Part shown: piece by piece, positions 46,200 through 56,200 of the stretch
How positions within the stretch are numbered: position 1 is the first letter of the stretch
How the letters are laid out: each line of letters opens with the position of its first letter
Source: Platerodrilus igneus
Taxonomy: Eukaryota > Arthropoda > Insecta > Coleoptera > Lycidae
Direction: 5' to 3'
NCBI GenBank assembly: GCA_036346225.1
Contig: JARFIW010001104.1
Location: 7,652,001 to 7,716,000 of the forward strand
DNA: 64,000 bases
Translations under genes and position numbers: made by a program
The notes under the pieces: model-generated
What the model saw: only the letters and a program-made list of their open reading frames with translations
Database searches by the model: none
Told to the model about the DNA's origin: nothing

Positions 46200-47349
46200 A
46201 GAAGTAAATAAGGAAGAGTCTATGGATCGTGCAATTCAAACCATAAAATATAGCATGAGTGTATCTGCTGCTCGCACAGAATTTGAAGTACTCCCTATAA
46301 CATTACATTATAAATACACAGAGAAGTATCAAAAAAAAAATGGGACCAGCTACCTACTTAACCAGCCAAGAAAAAGATGATTTGATTCAGTGGCTTGTGC
46401 ATATGGCAAAGAATGGCTTTCCTATCAATACAGAATACCTGCTTGATAGCGTTCAGCTGATAGTAACGCAGCTAAAGGAAAATACTTCGTTTGCCAATGA
46501 CAGGCCTGGTCGACATTGGTACTATTTGTTTTTAAAAAGGCATCTTAAAGTTAGTGAAAGAACTTCGCAAAATCTAACGACAAGTAGGCCAACATTTAGC
46601 AATGGCAATGGTTTTGAAAGTTACAAACTATTTTCAGAAAAACAATTATCTTGATGTAGCTGATGGCCCCAATACAGTTTTAGATACGGACGAAACTGCC
46701 TATTTTTAAGGCCAAAAAAAGGAAGGGTACTTGCTAAGCGCAAAAACCATTTACAATAGGATAAGTGCTAATGAGAAATGCAGCTGGTGTCCAAGCACGA
46801 CTGATGATAATCTTCTCATATATGAGAATTCTGGTTGACATTGTCAATTCTGTACCTAGTTTTTGGACGATTGGTAAAAGTAATAACGAATGGATGACGA
46901 ATGAAGCCTCTTACATGTATATTACAATTACATCTTAGTCCTGCTTAGAAGAAAACAGCATACAACTTCCTGTAATTGTTGTTGTTGGCGGCCACTTTTC
47001 TCATTTAACTTTACCGTTGAGCAAATTTTGCAAGCCAGGGTATCATACTAGCAGCCCTTTACCCAAATACCGCTCATATTCTCCAGCTTATGGAAGTCGC
47101 AGTATTCATAGCCTTAAAACCTGTTGGAAGGAAGCTGTATTGAAGTGGAGAATAGCGCATGACGCTGAAAGACTGAAAAAAGAACACTGGGTTATTGCTG
47201 AATGAAGCTTTAAAAAATCAATAACAGGAAAAATGCTAGCAAATGGATTAAGAACGTGTGGTCTTTGCCCTTTGGATACAAATACAGTTAATTATACAAA
47301 ATGTTTCCACAGATAAGAAAACGAAAATGAAAAATTAAAATAAACAATA
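46200..47349 (+). pseudogene. pogo-like transposase, part 1 (DNA-binding and DDE region)
   Basis: The N-terminal helix-turn-helix region begins near 46220 and the open frame 46340-46654 has the CENP-B/Tc5-type second DNA-binding part: PATYLTSQEKDDLIQWL, MAKNGFPINTEYLLDSVQ, DRPGRHWYYLFLKRH and a RTSQNLTTSRP end. The DDE core follows in broken frames: LDTDETAY at about 46680-46705 (first catalytic Asp), then SHLTLPLSKFC near 47000-47030, PNTAHILQLM near 47065-47095 and WKEAVLKWR near 47125-47150, the last within frame 47017-47205. GLCPLDTNTVNYTKC near 47260-47300 is the conserved end of the core. Numerous stops and shifts. The gene resumes at 50100 after an RTE insertion. Confidence 0.88.
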
Positions 47350-47374
47350 ATGATGAACCTACCTAATAATTACG

Positions 47375-49015
47375 GGAGATTTTAATGTAATGATAGGTGA
47401 GGGTAGGGAAGGAAAAAACGATATACGTGGAAGATGCCAAGAGATATAGGAAAATATTAAATAGATTACATTCTTGTTAGACAACGGTTTAGGAATCAAG
47501 TAAAGGACTGCAGAAGCTACCCAGAAGCAGATATAGACACTGACCACAACATCGTAATTATGAAGCCCGCACTTAAATTTAAAAATTTGAAAAACAGAAA
47601 CGGAAAAAGGCACTTTCACTTCGAGAAACTAAAAGATAAAGATATTCAAGAAAGATACGAAAAAAGTCAAATGAATTGCTGTAAGATATCGGGAAAATAT
47701 TTGATATTACGGAAGTACAAACAGAATTGAATAAACATTAAATCCAGCCTAGACATGGCGGCCAGAGATATTCTGGGGTATACATAAAAAGAAAATAAGA
47801 AACCGCGAATAACACAGGATATCCTGAATTTAAAAGAAGAAAGACGAAAGTACAAAAATAAATCTGACGAAAAAAGAAAACAGAGATACAAAGCTATAAA
47901 ATGGGAAATTATTCGCAAATGCAGGAAAGCTAAAGAATAATGGATTGATGAAAAGCGTAAAGAGGTACAAACTAAGATGGAAATAGGAAAGACAGATAAA
48001 GCATATAAACTAATTAGAATAAATTTTAGGGATATAAAACCGTGTAGCAAAAATATAAAGGACGCGGGAGGAAACGTCGTTATAGAAAATGTAGAGAACG
48101 TAGGTAGATGGGAAGAATATATAAGGAATTTATATGCAGTAGAGGAACTAACAGCATTAGAACAGGTATCGGACATTGAAAATGATGACTTGGGATATCT
48201 TATCCAAATAACGCAAGATGGGAAAAGCGCAAAAGATATAAAACAAAAATTAGCACAAGGTCGTGCAACACTTAACAAGAAAAAGCAACTACTGTGTTCA
48301 AAGACAACAAACATAGAAACAAGGAAAGGATTTGATAATGAATAATATTGTCCGGCATGTGGAAAGTAAATCGAGCATAGAAAACGAAAATCAATATAAA
48401 TTGTTGGTTATTTTGCAAAAAGTGATGCGTTTATCTGATGATCTATAAGAACAGTGAAACTGGTCACGGGCATTTCTTTTTCTTTACTTTTCTTTTTTTT
48501 GCAAAATAACCAACAATTTATATACAACATCCTCAATTAGCATTGGGTGTAGTACCTTCTTAGAAGGTCCGCCAATAATTGGTTGGAATTTGACCATTTG
48601 TTTATTTATAAGGAAAAGATTGCTTAAAACATATGTGTGGAGCACAGCACTGTACGGCTGTGAAGCCTGGACAGTAGGACAGGCGGACAAGAAAAAGGTA
48701 GAAGCCTTTGAAATGTGGTGCTACAGACGTATGATGAAGATATCATGGACAGACAAAGTTAAGAATAAAGAGGTACTAGAAACGGTAGGGGAAGAAAGAA
48801 ATATGTGGAAAACGGTAAAAAAATAGGAGATATAAGATGATAGGCCACATACTACGGCATGAGGGAATAGTGGGGAATATATTAGAAACAGAGATAGGAG
48901 AAAAAAAAAGTAGAGGTAAACCTAGCTTTAAAAGATGTAGGCTGTAGGAATTTCAGGAAAATTGTAGACTAGCTTAGAATAGAAATCAATGGAGGTACGC
49001 ATCCAACCAGACCCA
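47375..49015 (+). pseudogene. RTE LINE copy E, internally deleted
   Basis: Starts in the endonuclease at GDFN-like ITGDFNVMIGEG (about 47375-47405), followed by VRQRFRNQVKDCR near 47490 and DTDHNIVIM near 47540, then the connector. At about 48205 the sequence jumps from the start of the RT (DLGY) straight to the region after the catalytic motifs (ITQDGK), fusing them in one frame (47977-48345); the whole RT active site is gone. A 280-nt insertion at 48330-48608 interrupts the C-terminal region, which resumes at 48590-48826 (YGCEAWTVG, CYRRMMKISWTDKV). It ends at the common RTE tail near 49015. Confidence 0.85.
48330..48608 (+). mobile_element. Small hairpin-bearing insertion in RTE copy E
   Basis: Compared with copy D (57479-57500), 280 extra nt separate AAGGAAAGGATT and AAGGAAAAGATTG, an imperfect flanking duplication. 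Inside are perfect 27-nt inverted repeats, 48396-48422 and 48496-48522, with a 73-nt loop. No coding capacity. It could be a small non-autonomous DNA element or MITE; the inverted repeats are internal, not terminal, so the class is uncertain. Confidence 0.6.
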
Positions 49016-49019
49016 CGAT

Positions 49020-49290
49020 TAATAAACTAATGACCAAAAAAGTAAGTGCACTTAAACATGATGATTATTATAAGCAACTACAAGTATTAGGTGGCCAATA
49101 TTCTCGAATAATGTTAATTGTGTGAAAGGATTTACTGGAAAACTATTAACGCGGCAAATGTCTAAGAATTGGGGGTTCTTGGCAGCCACAGGCTGCTTAG
49201 CCCCCTTCATATACCACTGAATCTCGGTGAAATAGGTCATATAATTAGAAAACAATAGAAGAGGAACGGAGCGGAATATAGGTTGTGTGG
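49020..49290 (+). repeat. RTE-associated linker (copy 1)
   Basis: Starts after the RTE tail with AATAAACTAATGACC and runs through GATGATTATTATAAGCAACT, GTGAAAGGATTTACTGGAAA, TTGGCAGCCACAGGCTGCTT and AGAAAACAATAGAAG. The same ~250-nt module recurs at 49364-49560, 57911-58190, 61938-62105 and 63794-64000. Confidence 0.85.
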
Positions 49291-49363
49291 AAATTTCAGG
49301 AACTGTGTAGGTTAGCTCAGAATATAAATAAGTGGAGGTACGTGTCCAACCAGTTTTAAGACG

Positions 49364-50086
49364 GAAAACCTAACGACGAAAAAATAAACGCTGATAAATC
49401 TGATGATTATTATGAACAACTACAGGTGTTGGTTGTGAAATATCTGAAACTAATATTGACTGTGAGAAGATATATTGGAAAAAATATTAAATCGGCCAAT
49501 GTTCAGGTGCTGGAAAAACTGGCTGCCCCCTTCACAACCACTAAATGTCGGAGAAATAGGGTATATACTTGTAAAACAATAGAAAGGGACCGAACTGCCT
49601 CTAATAAAAAAGAACAGCGCCTATGATCAAAGACAACAAACATAGAAACAAGAAGAAAATTGTTAAAAGCATATGTGTGGAGCACAGCACAGTACGCCTA
49701 TAAAATACGGGCAGTAGGAAAAGCAGACAGGAAAACGGTAGCAGCCTTTTGAAATGTTGTGCTTCAGATGTATGAGGATGATACCATAGACAGACAAAGT
49801 TAATAACAAATAGCTTATAGTAATAGTAGGGGAATAAAGATATCTGCGAAAAAAAAATAGAAATAGAAGGACAGAATACTTTCTAAGGCATTTTTGGGGA
49901 ATAGTATGATATATTACAAGCAGAGATAGGAAAAAAGAGATAGATGTAGACGTAGATCAAATAGTGATAGATGCAGGCTATGCAAATTTCAGAGAAATGT
50001 GTAGGTTAGTTCAAAATAGGAAACAATTAGGGTACGTGTCTAACCAGTTCCAGGACTGAAGACCTATGATGATGATGATGATGATG
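49364..50086 (+). mobile_element. Linker plus second-subfamily RTE tail (copy F)
   Basis: Linker (49364-49560) runs without a break into the RTE C-terminal region: GTGTGGAGCACAGCACAG near 49676, TTGTGCTTCAGATGTATG near 49758, GAGAAATGTGTAGG near 49994, and ends CCAGTTCCAGGACTGAAG with a (ATG)n tail at 50067-50092. This is the best example of the composite unit also found at 25412-25971 and, antisense, at 55538-56090. It has no RT and must have been mobilised in trans. Confidence 0.8.
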
Positions 50087-50099
50087 ATGATGAACCTAC

Positions 50100-51120
50100 A
50101 AGAAAAAAGTTTGCCGAAGAAGAACTAAACTAACGAATCGGTAAAGACAAGTTACGGTTACTTCAATTCCGTGGAGGCATTTGGAACGGACGTGTTGAAT
50201 ATACGTCTTTGTTTGAATATTGGTAGTTGGTGAAGCGACCTAAAGAAAGAGATCTTAATGGCGAAAAATAAATTATTACATCAATAAAACTTGGAAATAA
50301 TTATGATAGAAATGATTGTGAAAGTTGTAATAAAGTAAGCAGTTTAGAAATGAATATAAGCAATGCTGATTATGTTTTTAAAGCAGACTGGTTGAATAAA
50401 ATTCTGAGCTGTGAAGTTGATGTGAATTTAGGAGGCGAAAATAAAAGTAGTAATAAAACAACAGAAACTATGTTTAAATCAAACAGCTTTGAAGATAGAT
50501 CGAAATCAACAACGCCTAACTGATGAAAAGGTAGCGACATTTAAATCTGAAAAATAAAATGTGAGTTCAATGGCCAATATCCCTACTACCACCAAAAACA
50601 CTGTTGATGAAGTTGGGCGAAAAAAAAGATTATGGTTGTTTGGTTGAAAACGTGAATGCCATCCTTAAAAAAGCCCCATCCGAGTTCAAACAAAAACAAC
50701 ATTCCTGATGGACCACCTATACTACCGTTTAAAGCCTTTTTGCATTGGCCTAAAACTCCTAAGAGTGAGATATAAAAACAAAAATTAAACTGTCTTCTGA
50801 ACAATGGCAACAGTATCATATGCAAATCGCACAGAAGAAGCAAGTTTTGAAATACTCAAAACTTGAATGGAAATAAAGGGAAATGAACAGTTACAACAAA
50901 AGGAATCTAGCAAGAAAACTTGTATAAAACAAGAGTCCAAAAAGACAAGTACATTAAATCCAGAAAATGTTGCATCATCAAAGTCGAATACTAACATTGA
51001 TATTAAAGGAAACAAAAATAATGCTGATAAAGTTGTAGAAAAGAACTTTGAACAAAACAATTACGAGATAGTTACCTATAAAAAATTGTACTATTCTGGT
51101 CGATTATTGGAGGCTAAGTC
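50100..51120 (+). pseudogene. pogo-like transposase, part 2 (C-terminal extension)
   Basis: Directly continues the pogo-like gene after the RTE composite: RKKFAEEEL at about 50103, then a polar region with many stops. The best open piece is 50867-51120, Lys/Ser/Asn-rich, ending in NYEIVTYKKLYYSGRLLEAK. A Y-x-G-x-(V/L)LE ending on a charged spacer is, to my knowledge, seen at the C-terminus of several arthropod pogo-like transposases. The gene is interrupted at 51121 by a solo LTR and resumes at 52493. The minus-strand frames at 50586-51060 are shadows. Confidence 0.6.
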
Positions 51121-52492
51121 TGTTACGTTCATTTTCGGCAGTAATTGGTTATTTTATTTACATAAATTCCTTTTCTAGTATTAAATTCTCCAACAATACC
51201 CGATATATTGTAACTGTTCAGATAAGCTTGCTTTATCATAATTTTCAACTCAAATCCCTTGTTAATTCATTATCCGTTCGTATAAATTTCATGTCTATTG
51301 TTAAATCCTTCCACATAATTAATAATAAATACAGTTTCTAAGAATTTCTCAACGTAAATCTATTTGTTTTGAAACGACAAGTTTATGCTACAATTAATTA
51401 GTCAAGATCCTGTTTAGGTATCCGTGAGCGCGTTATACCTTCCGATAACGTATAATTGCGTTCTAGTGAGTTTTCCATCTATAGATTTGTCGAAATAATA
51501 CATCCTACTATTCTCCGGTAAAACCGTGTTTTCCAGTTTCAATCGCATTTTGATAACGAGTTCGTGTTATTTTGAACTTTTAAACTTTGATTCTGCAGAT
51601 TGTGCGTTGATGCACTTATAAAAACTACTCGTTCTGTTACTCCAAGAACGATGCACGTTTCTCCTCTATCAAATGTGTAGATTTAGTGTGTATCAGTAAG
51701 CGCTCCTGAGTTGTTAATATTACTAAGATTTTCCTTTTTTTAGCTCTTAGCTGAAGGCTAAATTGCTTGTTGCGTAGTCCGATTATTCCTTGATATAGAC
51801 TGCTCTTGCATGTAGACCGCCGTTGCAATTACGGTAGTAGCATGGTTGTTGTTGATTACCGCGGCGATGCTGTGTCAATTCGTTTCCTAGGGCTGACAAG
51901 ATAAGTATCCCGGCACATGTATGTGACTTGTTTTCCTTTTCTAATATACCTAAGGGATAAACCCAATTTGAAATTAGATATGCTAATGTTTGTTCTGGTA
52001 AACTCCTTACTAGAAAAGTTTCGAACTTTAATGCTTTTGCTTTTGGTACTTAACCCATCTGCTTACACGAAAGTATCAGCAGTATTCTTTTTTTTACTGA
52101 TTAGAGGTATAACAAATGGTTCGTATGGTAAAATCCGTACTAGAAAGGTTTCTAAATTTAATGTTTTTTAATTAACCCATCCGCTTATGCGAAAGTATCA
52201 GCGTTATTCTTTTTGGTATTGATTAAGTTTATTGCATGTTAACTAGGAATTGCGCACTTCATGGAACAATTAGTGAATTTGTCCATAGAGTAACATGTTT
52301 TATTAAATAGTAACCTTAGTTAATTTTGTGTTGCTGTTTCGATAGAAATTTCTATATTTGTGTTTTTTTATTGTAAATAGAAAATCGTTGGCGATGTATT
52401 ATTTTTGTGTTGCTAGGAACCCTCCCTCTCCGCCATTGGTAGTTAGCCTGGTATATTTACGTTTTCTTCCGGCTACGTCATGGTACGTAGCA
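51121..52492 (+). mobile_element. Solo LTR (copy 1), 4-nt target duplication AGTC
   Basis: Starts TGTTACGT and ends ACGTAGCA, a terminal inverted repeat with one mismatch (TGTTACGT versus TGCTACGT). Flanks are AGTC at 51117-51120 and 52493-52496. It contains TATAAAA at about 51616 and an internal ~130-nt tandem duplication (about 52005-52240, landmark CGAAAGTATCAGC twice). The sister at 62384-63789 shares both ends. At 1.37 kb it is a long LTR. No internal retroelement remains, so it arose by LTR-LTR recombination. Removing it rejoins the pogo-like frame. Confidence 0.85.
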
Positions 52493-52690
52493 AGTCGAAT
52501 AAGCTTCTTGTGTCGGTAATGAAGAAAAGTGGTATCAACGGTTGGAAATGGCCAACTCCACCAGATTTGCTGTGGTATTAAAAACTCTGATATAATTCAA
52601 ATTATTTTAGCTCCAACCGAAATTAACAAAAGAGGTGTCTTTGTTGAAAAGAATGGAGGAATATCTAGACTTTACAAAATAATTTTACAT
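52493..52690 (+). pseudogene. pogo-like transposase, part 3 (C-terminus)
   Basis: After the solo LTR the frame continues as KLLVSVMKKSGINGWKWP and PPDLLWY at 52500-52580, then, past a stop, a PTEINKRGVF stretch near 52613-52645. The order small-domain/WKWP/LWY/INKRG is consistent with the same C-terminal domain begun at 51060-51120, which shows that the LTR landed inside this domain. Confidence 0.6.
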
Positions 52691-53004
52691 TAAAGTTAGT
52701 CAACTAAGTAGTTCCTATGTTATGTACATAATATATTATACAATAATTTTTTATTTTCATAACAATAAAAATACAGCAATTAATGTTTCAAAATGTAGTC
52801 ATTTGTACTTTCTTTCAGGATATAAGGATTATCACACATGTCAGCTATTGGCGAATCTTCAATTTTGCCTGTCAGGTATTGGGACATTTGCAAGCATTTA
52901 AAAGGACATTATTAAACCCTATTTTTATTTGAATTTAAAGGAATATCAATGCATATTCCTATAATATATTGGAATAAGAAAAAAAAAATCCACATGCTGT
53001 TAAC
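52691..53004. other. No gene seen
   Basis: AT-rich spacer between the pogo-like gene and the foldback-like element; no clear transposon ends were found here for the pogo-like element. Confidence 0.5.
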
Positions 53005-54950
53005 CACTAATTTAATCGGCAAGATCACCTTGCCTCGCCATCACCAAATTATTTTATTTTCTGTATAGCATCTGATTATAACAACATTGCACCACATAGT
53101 ACCACAAGACTAGTACCCAAAAACTATGTCAGTTATTACAGTTTAAAGTTTGGGGGGACTAAGATGATGCCAGCTCCCCCCCACTACACTTTTTTCAAAT
53201 TTTTCTCTTGTACCTGATGGCACTAACATGGCGCCACATAGCACCACTATTCTCACAGCTAACACCCAAAAATTGGCATAGATATAGCAATTTAAAGTTT
53301 AGGGTCCTAGGCAGCGTCAGCCCCTCCCCCTATATTTTTTCAAATTTTTCCTCTTGCACCTGTTAGAACTAACATAGCACTACAGAGCACCACCAGTTCC
53401 GTAGCTAGAACTAAAAAAATTACGTAGATATAGCAGTTTAAAGTTTATGCCCTTAGGTGATGCCAGCCCACCACTCCACTTTTTTTAATTTTTGTTCTTG
53501 CATCTGTAGTTTTTTCTTGCACCTGCTAGTACATCAGCCTCCCTCACACACACACACACTTTTTTGAAATTTATTGCCAGCTTCACCCCCTCCCCCCACC
53601 CACGCTAGAACTTCGCCAGAAACATTATGCCTCCGCATAGCAGTAAAAATTGAATAGACAGCTAGGTTGGGAAAGATGATAAAGCCAGAGCGGTTTAAAA
53701 TTGCGTGGGATAGAACAAGTTCTACCAACTCCCAAACAACATCTTTCAGAATTTTTTTCCATTAAGTGAATGGCAAAATGTATTATTTTATTTTGTATTT
53801 TCTAGACCTGAATTAAATATAATGTTTTCTAAAGTACGATCTGTGGTGCTATGCGGTACTATATTAGTACTAGCAGGTGTAAGAAAAGAAAATTAAAAAA
53901 GTGGAGTGGAGGGCTATCGCCTAAGGCCATAAACTTTAAGCTGCTATATCTACGTCATTTTTTGAGTGCTAGTTATGGGACTGGTGGTGCTATGTACTGT
54001 ATATCAGTTCTAACAGTTGCAAGAGGAAAATTTTTAAAAAAGTGGGTGGGAGGCTAGCGTACTAGCAGGTGCAAGAAAAAAATTAAACTCTAAACTGTTA
54101 TATCTACGCCATTTTTTGGGTGCCAACTATACTATTAGTGGTGCTATACGGTGCTATGTTAGTACTAGCAATTGCAAAAAAAACAAATTAAAAAAAGTGG
54201 ATTGGGGTTGACATCGCTTAAGGGCATAAACTTTAAGCTGCTATATCTACGCCATTTTTTGAGTGATAGTTATGGCACTGGTGGTGCTATGTAGTGCTAT
54301 ATTAGTTCTAACAGCTGTAAGAGGAAAAGTTTCAAAAAAGTGTGGGGGCTGATGTACCAGCAGGTGCAAGGAAAAAAATTAAACTAAACTGTTATATCCA
54401 CGTCATTTTTTGGGTGCTTACTACACTATTGGTGGTGCTATACGGTGCTGTTAGTATTAGCAAGTGCAAAAAAACAAATTAAAAAAAGTGGATTGGGGTT
54501 CACATCGCCTAAGGGCATAAACTTTAAGCTGCTATATCTACGTTATTTTTTGAGTGCTAGCTATGGAACTGGTGGTGCTTTGTAGTGCTATATTAGTTCT
54601 AGCTGTTGCAAGTGGAAAAATTTCAAAAAATGTAGGGGGGGACTGTCGTAGCTTAGGATCCTAATATTTTAATTGCTATATCTACACTAATTTTTGGGTG
54701 CTAGCTGTGAGAATGGTAGTGCTATGTGGTGCAATGTTAATGCTATCAGGTGCAAGAAAAAAATTTGAAAAAAAGTGTAGATGGAGCTGGCATCACCTTA
54801 CCCAAACTTTGAACTGTAATACCTGACATAGTTTTTGGGTACTAGTCTTGTGGTGCTATGTGGCGCAATGTTGTTGCAAGCAGATGCTATACAGAAAATA
54901 AAATAATTTGGTGTGGACTGGGGCCGAGATGATCTTGTTAATTTAATCCC
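53005..54950. mobile_element. Foldback-like element built of opposing ~145-nt repeat arrays
   Basis: Outer segments 53005-53160 and 54785-54950 are inverted copies (shared, in opposite orientation, ACCAAATTATTTTATTTTCT and CCACAAGACTAGTACCCAAA). Inside, the same ~145-nt unit is tandemly repeated: about three units reversed on the left (landmarks at about 53088, 53231, 53376) and eight forward on the right (GTGGTGCTAT-like starts at 53843, 53984, 54138, 54281, 54433, 54572, 54715, 54852). The middle, 53560-53830, is unique with a (CA)n run. This resembles foldback-type elements with tandemly repeated long inverted termini. No coding capacity. Confidence 0.8.
53843..54890 (+). repeat. Tandem array, ~145-nt units, ~290-nt higher order
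   Basis: Successive unit starts are 137-154 nt apart. Odd and even units form two types, one with GGGTGCTAACTA/TACGGTGCTA and one with GAGTGCTAG-TATGG/GTAGTGCTATATTAG, so the array probably grew by duplication of a two-unit block. Each unit carries TGCTATATCTACG and a Lys-codon-like AAAAA tract. Open frames across it are artefacts. Confidence 0.8.
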
Positions 54951-55537
54951 GCATTCCCTTATAGTTTCAGGCATCGGTTCAATTGTCTTAACAAGCACCT
55001 TTGGTTTTGTTACATCTACAAGAACTCAAATGTTAATTTTTTTCATACATGTGAAATCTAAATCGTGCTTTAACTGAGATTTATTATCAGTACTGTTCTC
55101 AGAAATAAGTTATTTCTGCAATAATTTGCTGATATACTGTAATGATTAGCAGGAATCCAGGTTACCTTCCTTCGTACATTAATACGCAAGCGGCAATGGT
55201 GTGAAACGGGAGGGTTTCACTTTATTAAAATTATGATAATGTTGGTAGAGAAAGTAGATTTATGTTTATTAAAATTTGCTAATTAATTGTTGCGTGAAAC
55301 CTGTTGTTACATCAATTACAATACCGTAAAGTTTATGTTATTTTAGCAAGCATAATTAAAATGTAGTAAACTTGCAGAAAGTTAAGGTAACACGCAAGGA
55401 CTAATCTTAGCTATTTCAGAATCAAAAGAAATAAAATATTTATTAATCTCACGATAGTAATGACGACAGTTCTCTTCTCATAATTGTAAAACGAAGGAAA
55501 GGAAATAAAAATGTAACCAAATTCATTTTATTAAACA
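54951..55537. other. No gene seen
   Basis: AT-rich spacer without a supported feature. Confidence 0.5.
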
Positions 55538-56090
55538 TTCATCATCATTATGTCTTCAGTCCTGAAACTGGTTAGACGCGTACCCTCATTGTTTCCTATT
55601 CTGAACTAACCTACAGAATTGCCTAAAATTTGCATAGTCTGCATCTATCACTATCGGATCTAGGTCTACATCTACCTCCTTTTTCCTATCGCTGCTTGTA
55701 ATATATCCCATACTATTCCCCAAAAATGCCTTGAAACGTATTCTGCCGGTCAATTTCTCCTATTTTATTCCACAGATATCTTTATTCCCCTACTCTTTCT
55801 ATAGTCCTATTTGTTATTAACTTTGTCTTTCCATGCTATCATCTTGATACATCTGTAGCACAACATTTCAAAAGTCTGCTACAGTTTTTCTGTCTGCTTT
55901 TCCTATTGCCTGTATTATATAGACATACTGTGCTGTGCTCCACACATATGCATTCAACATTTTTCTTCTTGTTTCTATACTTATTGTCTTTGATCATGGA
56001 CGCTGTTCTTATTTGTTAGAATCAGTTCGGTCCCCTTCTATTGTTTTACAATTATATACCCCATTTCTCCGACATTCAGTTGTGATGGGG
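55538..56090 (-). mobile_element. RTE tail composite, antisense (copy H)
   Basis: Minus-strand counterpart of 25412-25971 and 49560-50086: from its 5' side (about 56090, end of linker: complement of CCCATTTCTCCGACATTCAG) through GTGTGGAGCACAGCACAG (complement near 55930-55947) to CCAGTTTCAGGACTGAAG and a short ATG tail (complement near 55541-55552). Truncated and non-coding. Confidence 0.82.
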
Positions 56091-56092
56091 GA

Positions 56093-56200
56093 GGCGGCTT
56101 CGTGGCGTAGTGGTATGTATGTGACTATTACGTCCAAGGTCCTGGGTTCAAATCCCGACACGGTCCGCTTGCAAAATGTTAGGCGAGCATTTTTCACAAA
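56093..56200 (+). mobile_element. tRNA-derived SINE (copy 5), head only
   Basis: GGCGGCTTCGTGGCGTAGTG (A-box region) and GGGTTCAAATCCCGACACGG (B box) followed by the first part of the body to TTTTTCACAAA at 56200, where it joins RTE copy D. Lacks the 3' half. Confidence 0.85.

Larger units (their letters stand above)
47363..50086 (+). mobile_element. RTE composite inserted in the pogo-like gene
   Basis: Flanked by ATGATGAACCTAC at 47350-47362 and 50087-50099; because the right flank adjoins an ATG repeat tail, the certain part of the duplication is GAACCTAC. Inside, in one direction: RTE copy E (47363-49015), linker (49020-49290), a 75-nt RTE tail (49290-49363), linker again (49364-49560) and the second-subfamily RTE tail (49560-50086) ending in (ATG)n. 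Such a chain within one duplication implies the composite inserted as a unit or grew in place. The downstream sequence continues the pogo-like gene. Confidence 0.75.

Noticed and set aside
47667..48314. 215-codon minus-strand ORF
   Set aside because: It is the antisense shadow of RTE copy E; the Ser/Phe-rich product is the complement of Lys/Glu-rich LINE coding sequence.
50586..51060. Minus-strand ORFs opposite the pogo-like C-terminal region
   Set aside because: Phe/Leu-rich complements of a Lys/Asn-rich coding strand; no independent support.
53088..54900. CRISPR-like regular repeats
   Set aside because: Units are ~145 nt, diverged, contiguous without spacers and occur in both orientations; a tandem/inverted array in a transposon-rich eukaryotic sequence.
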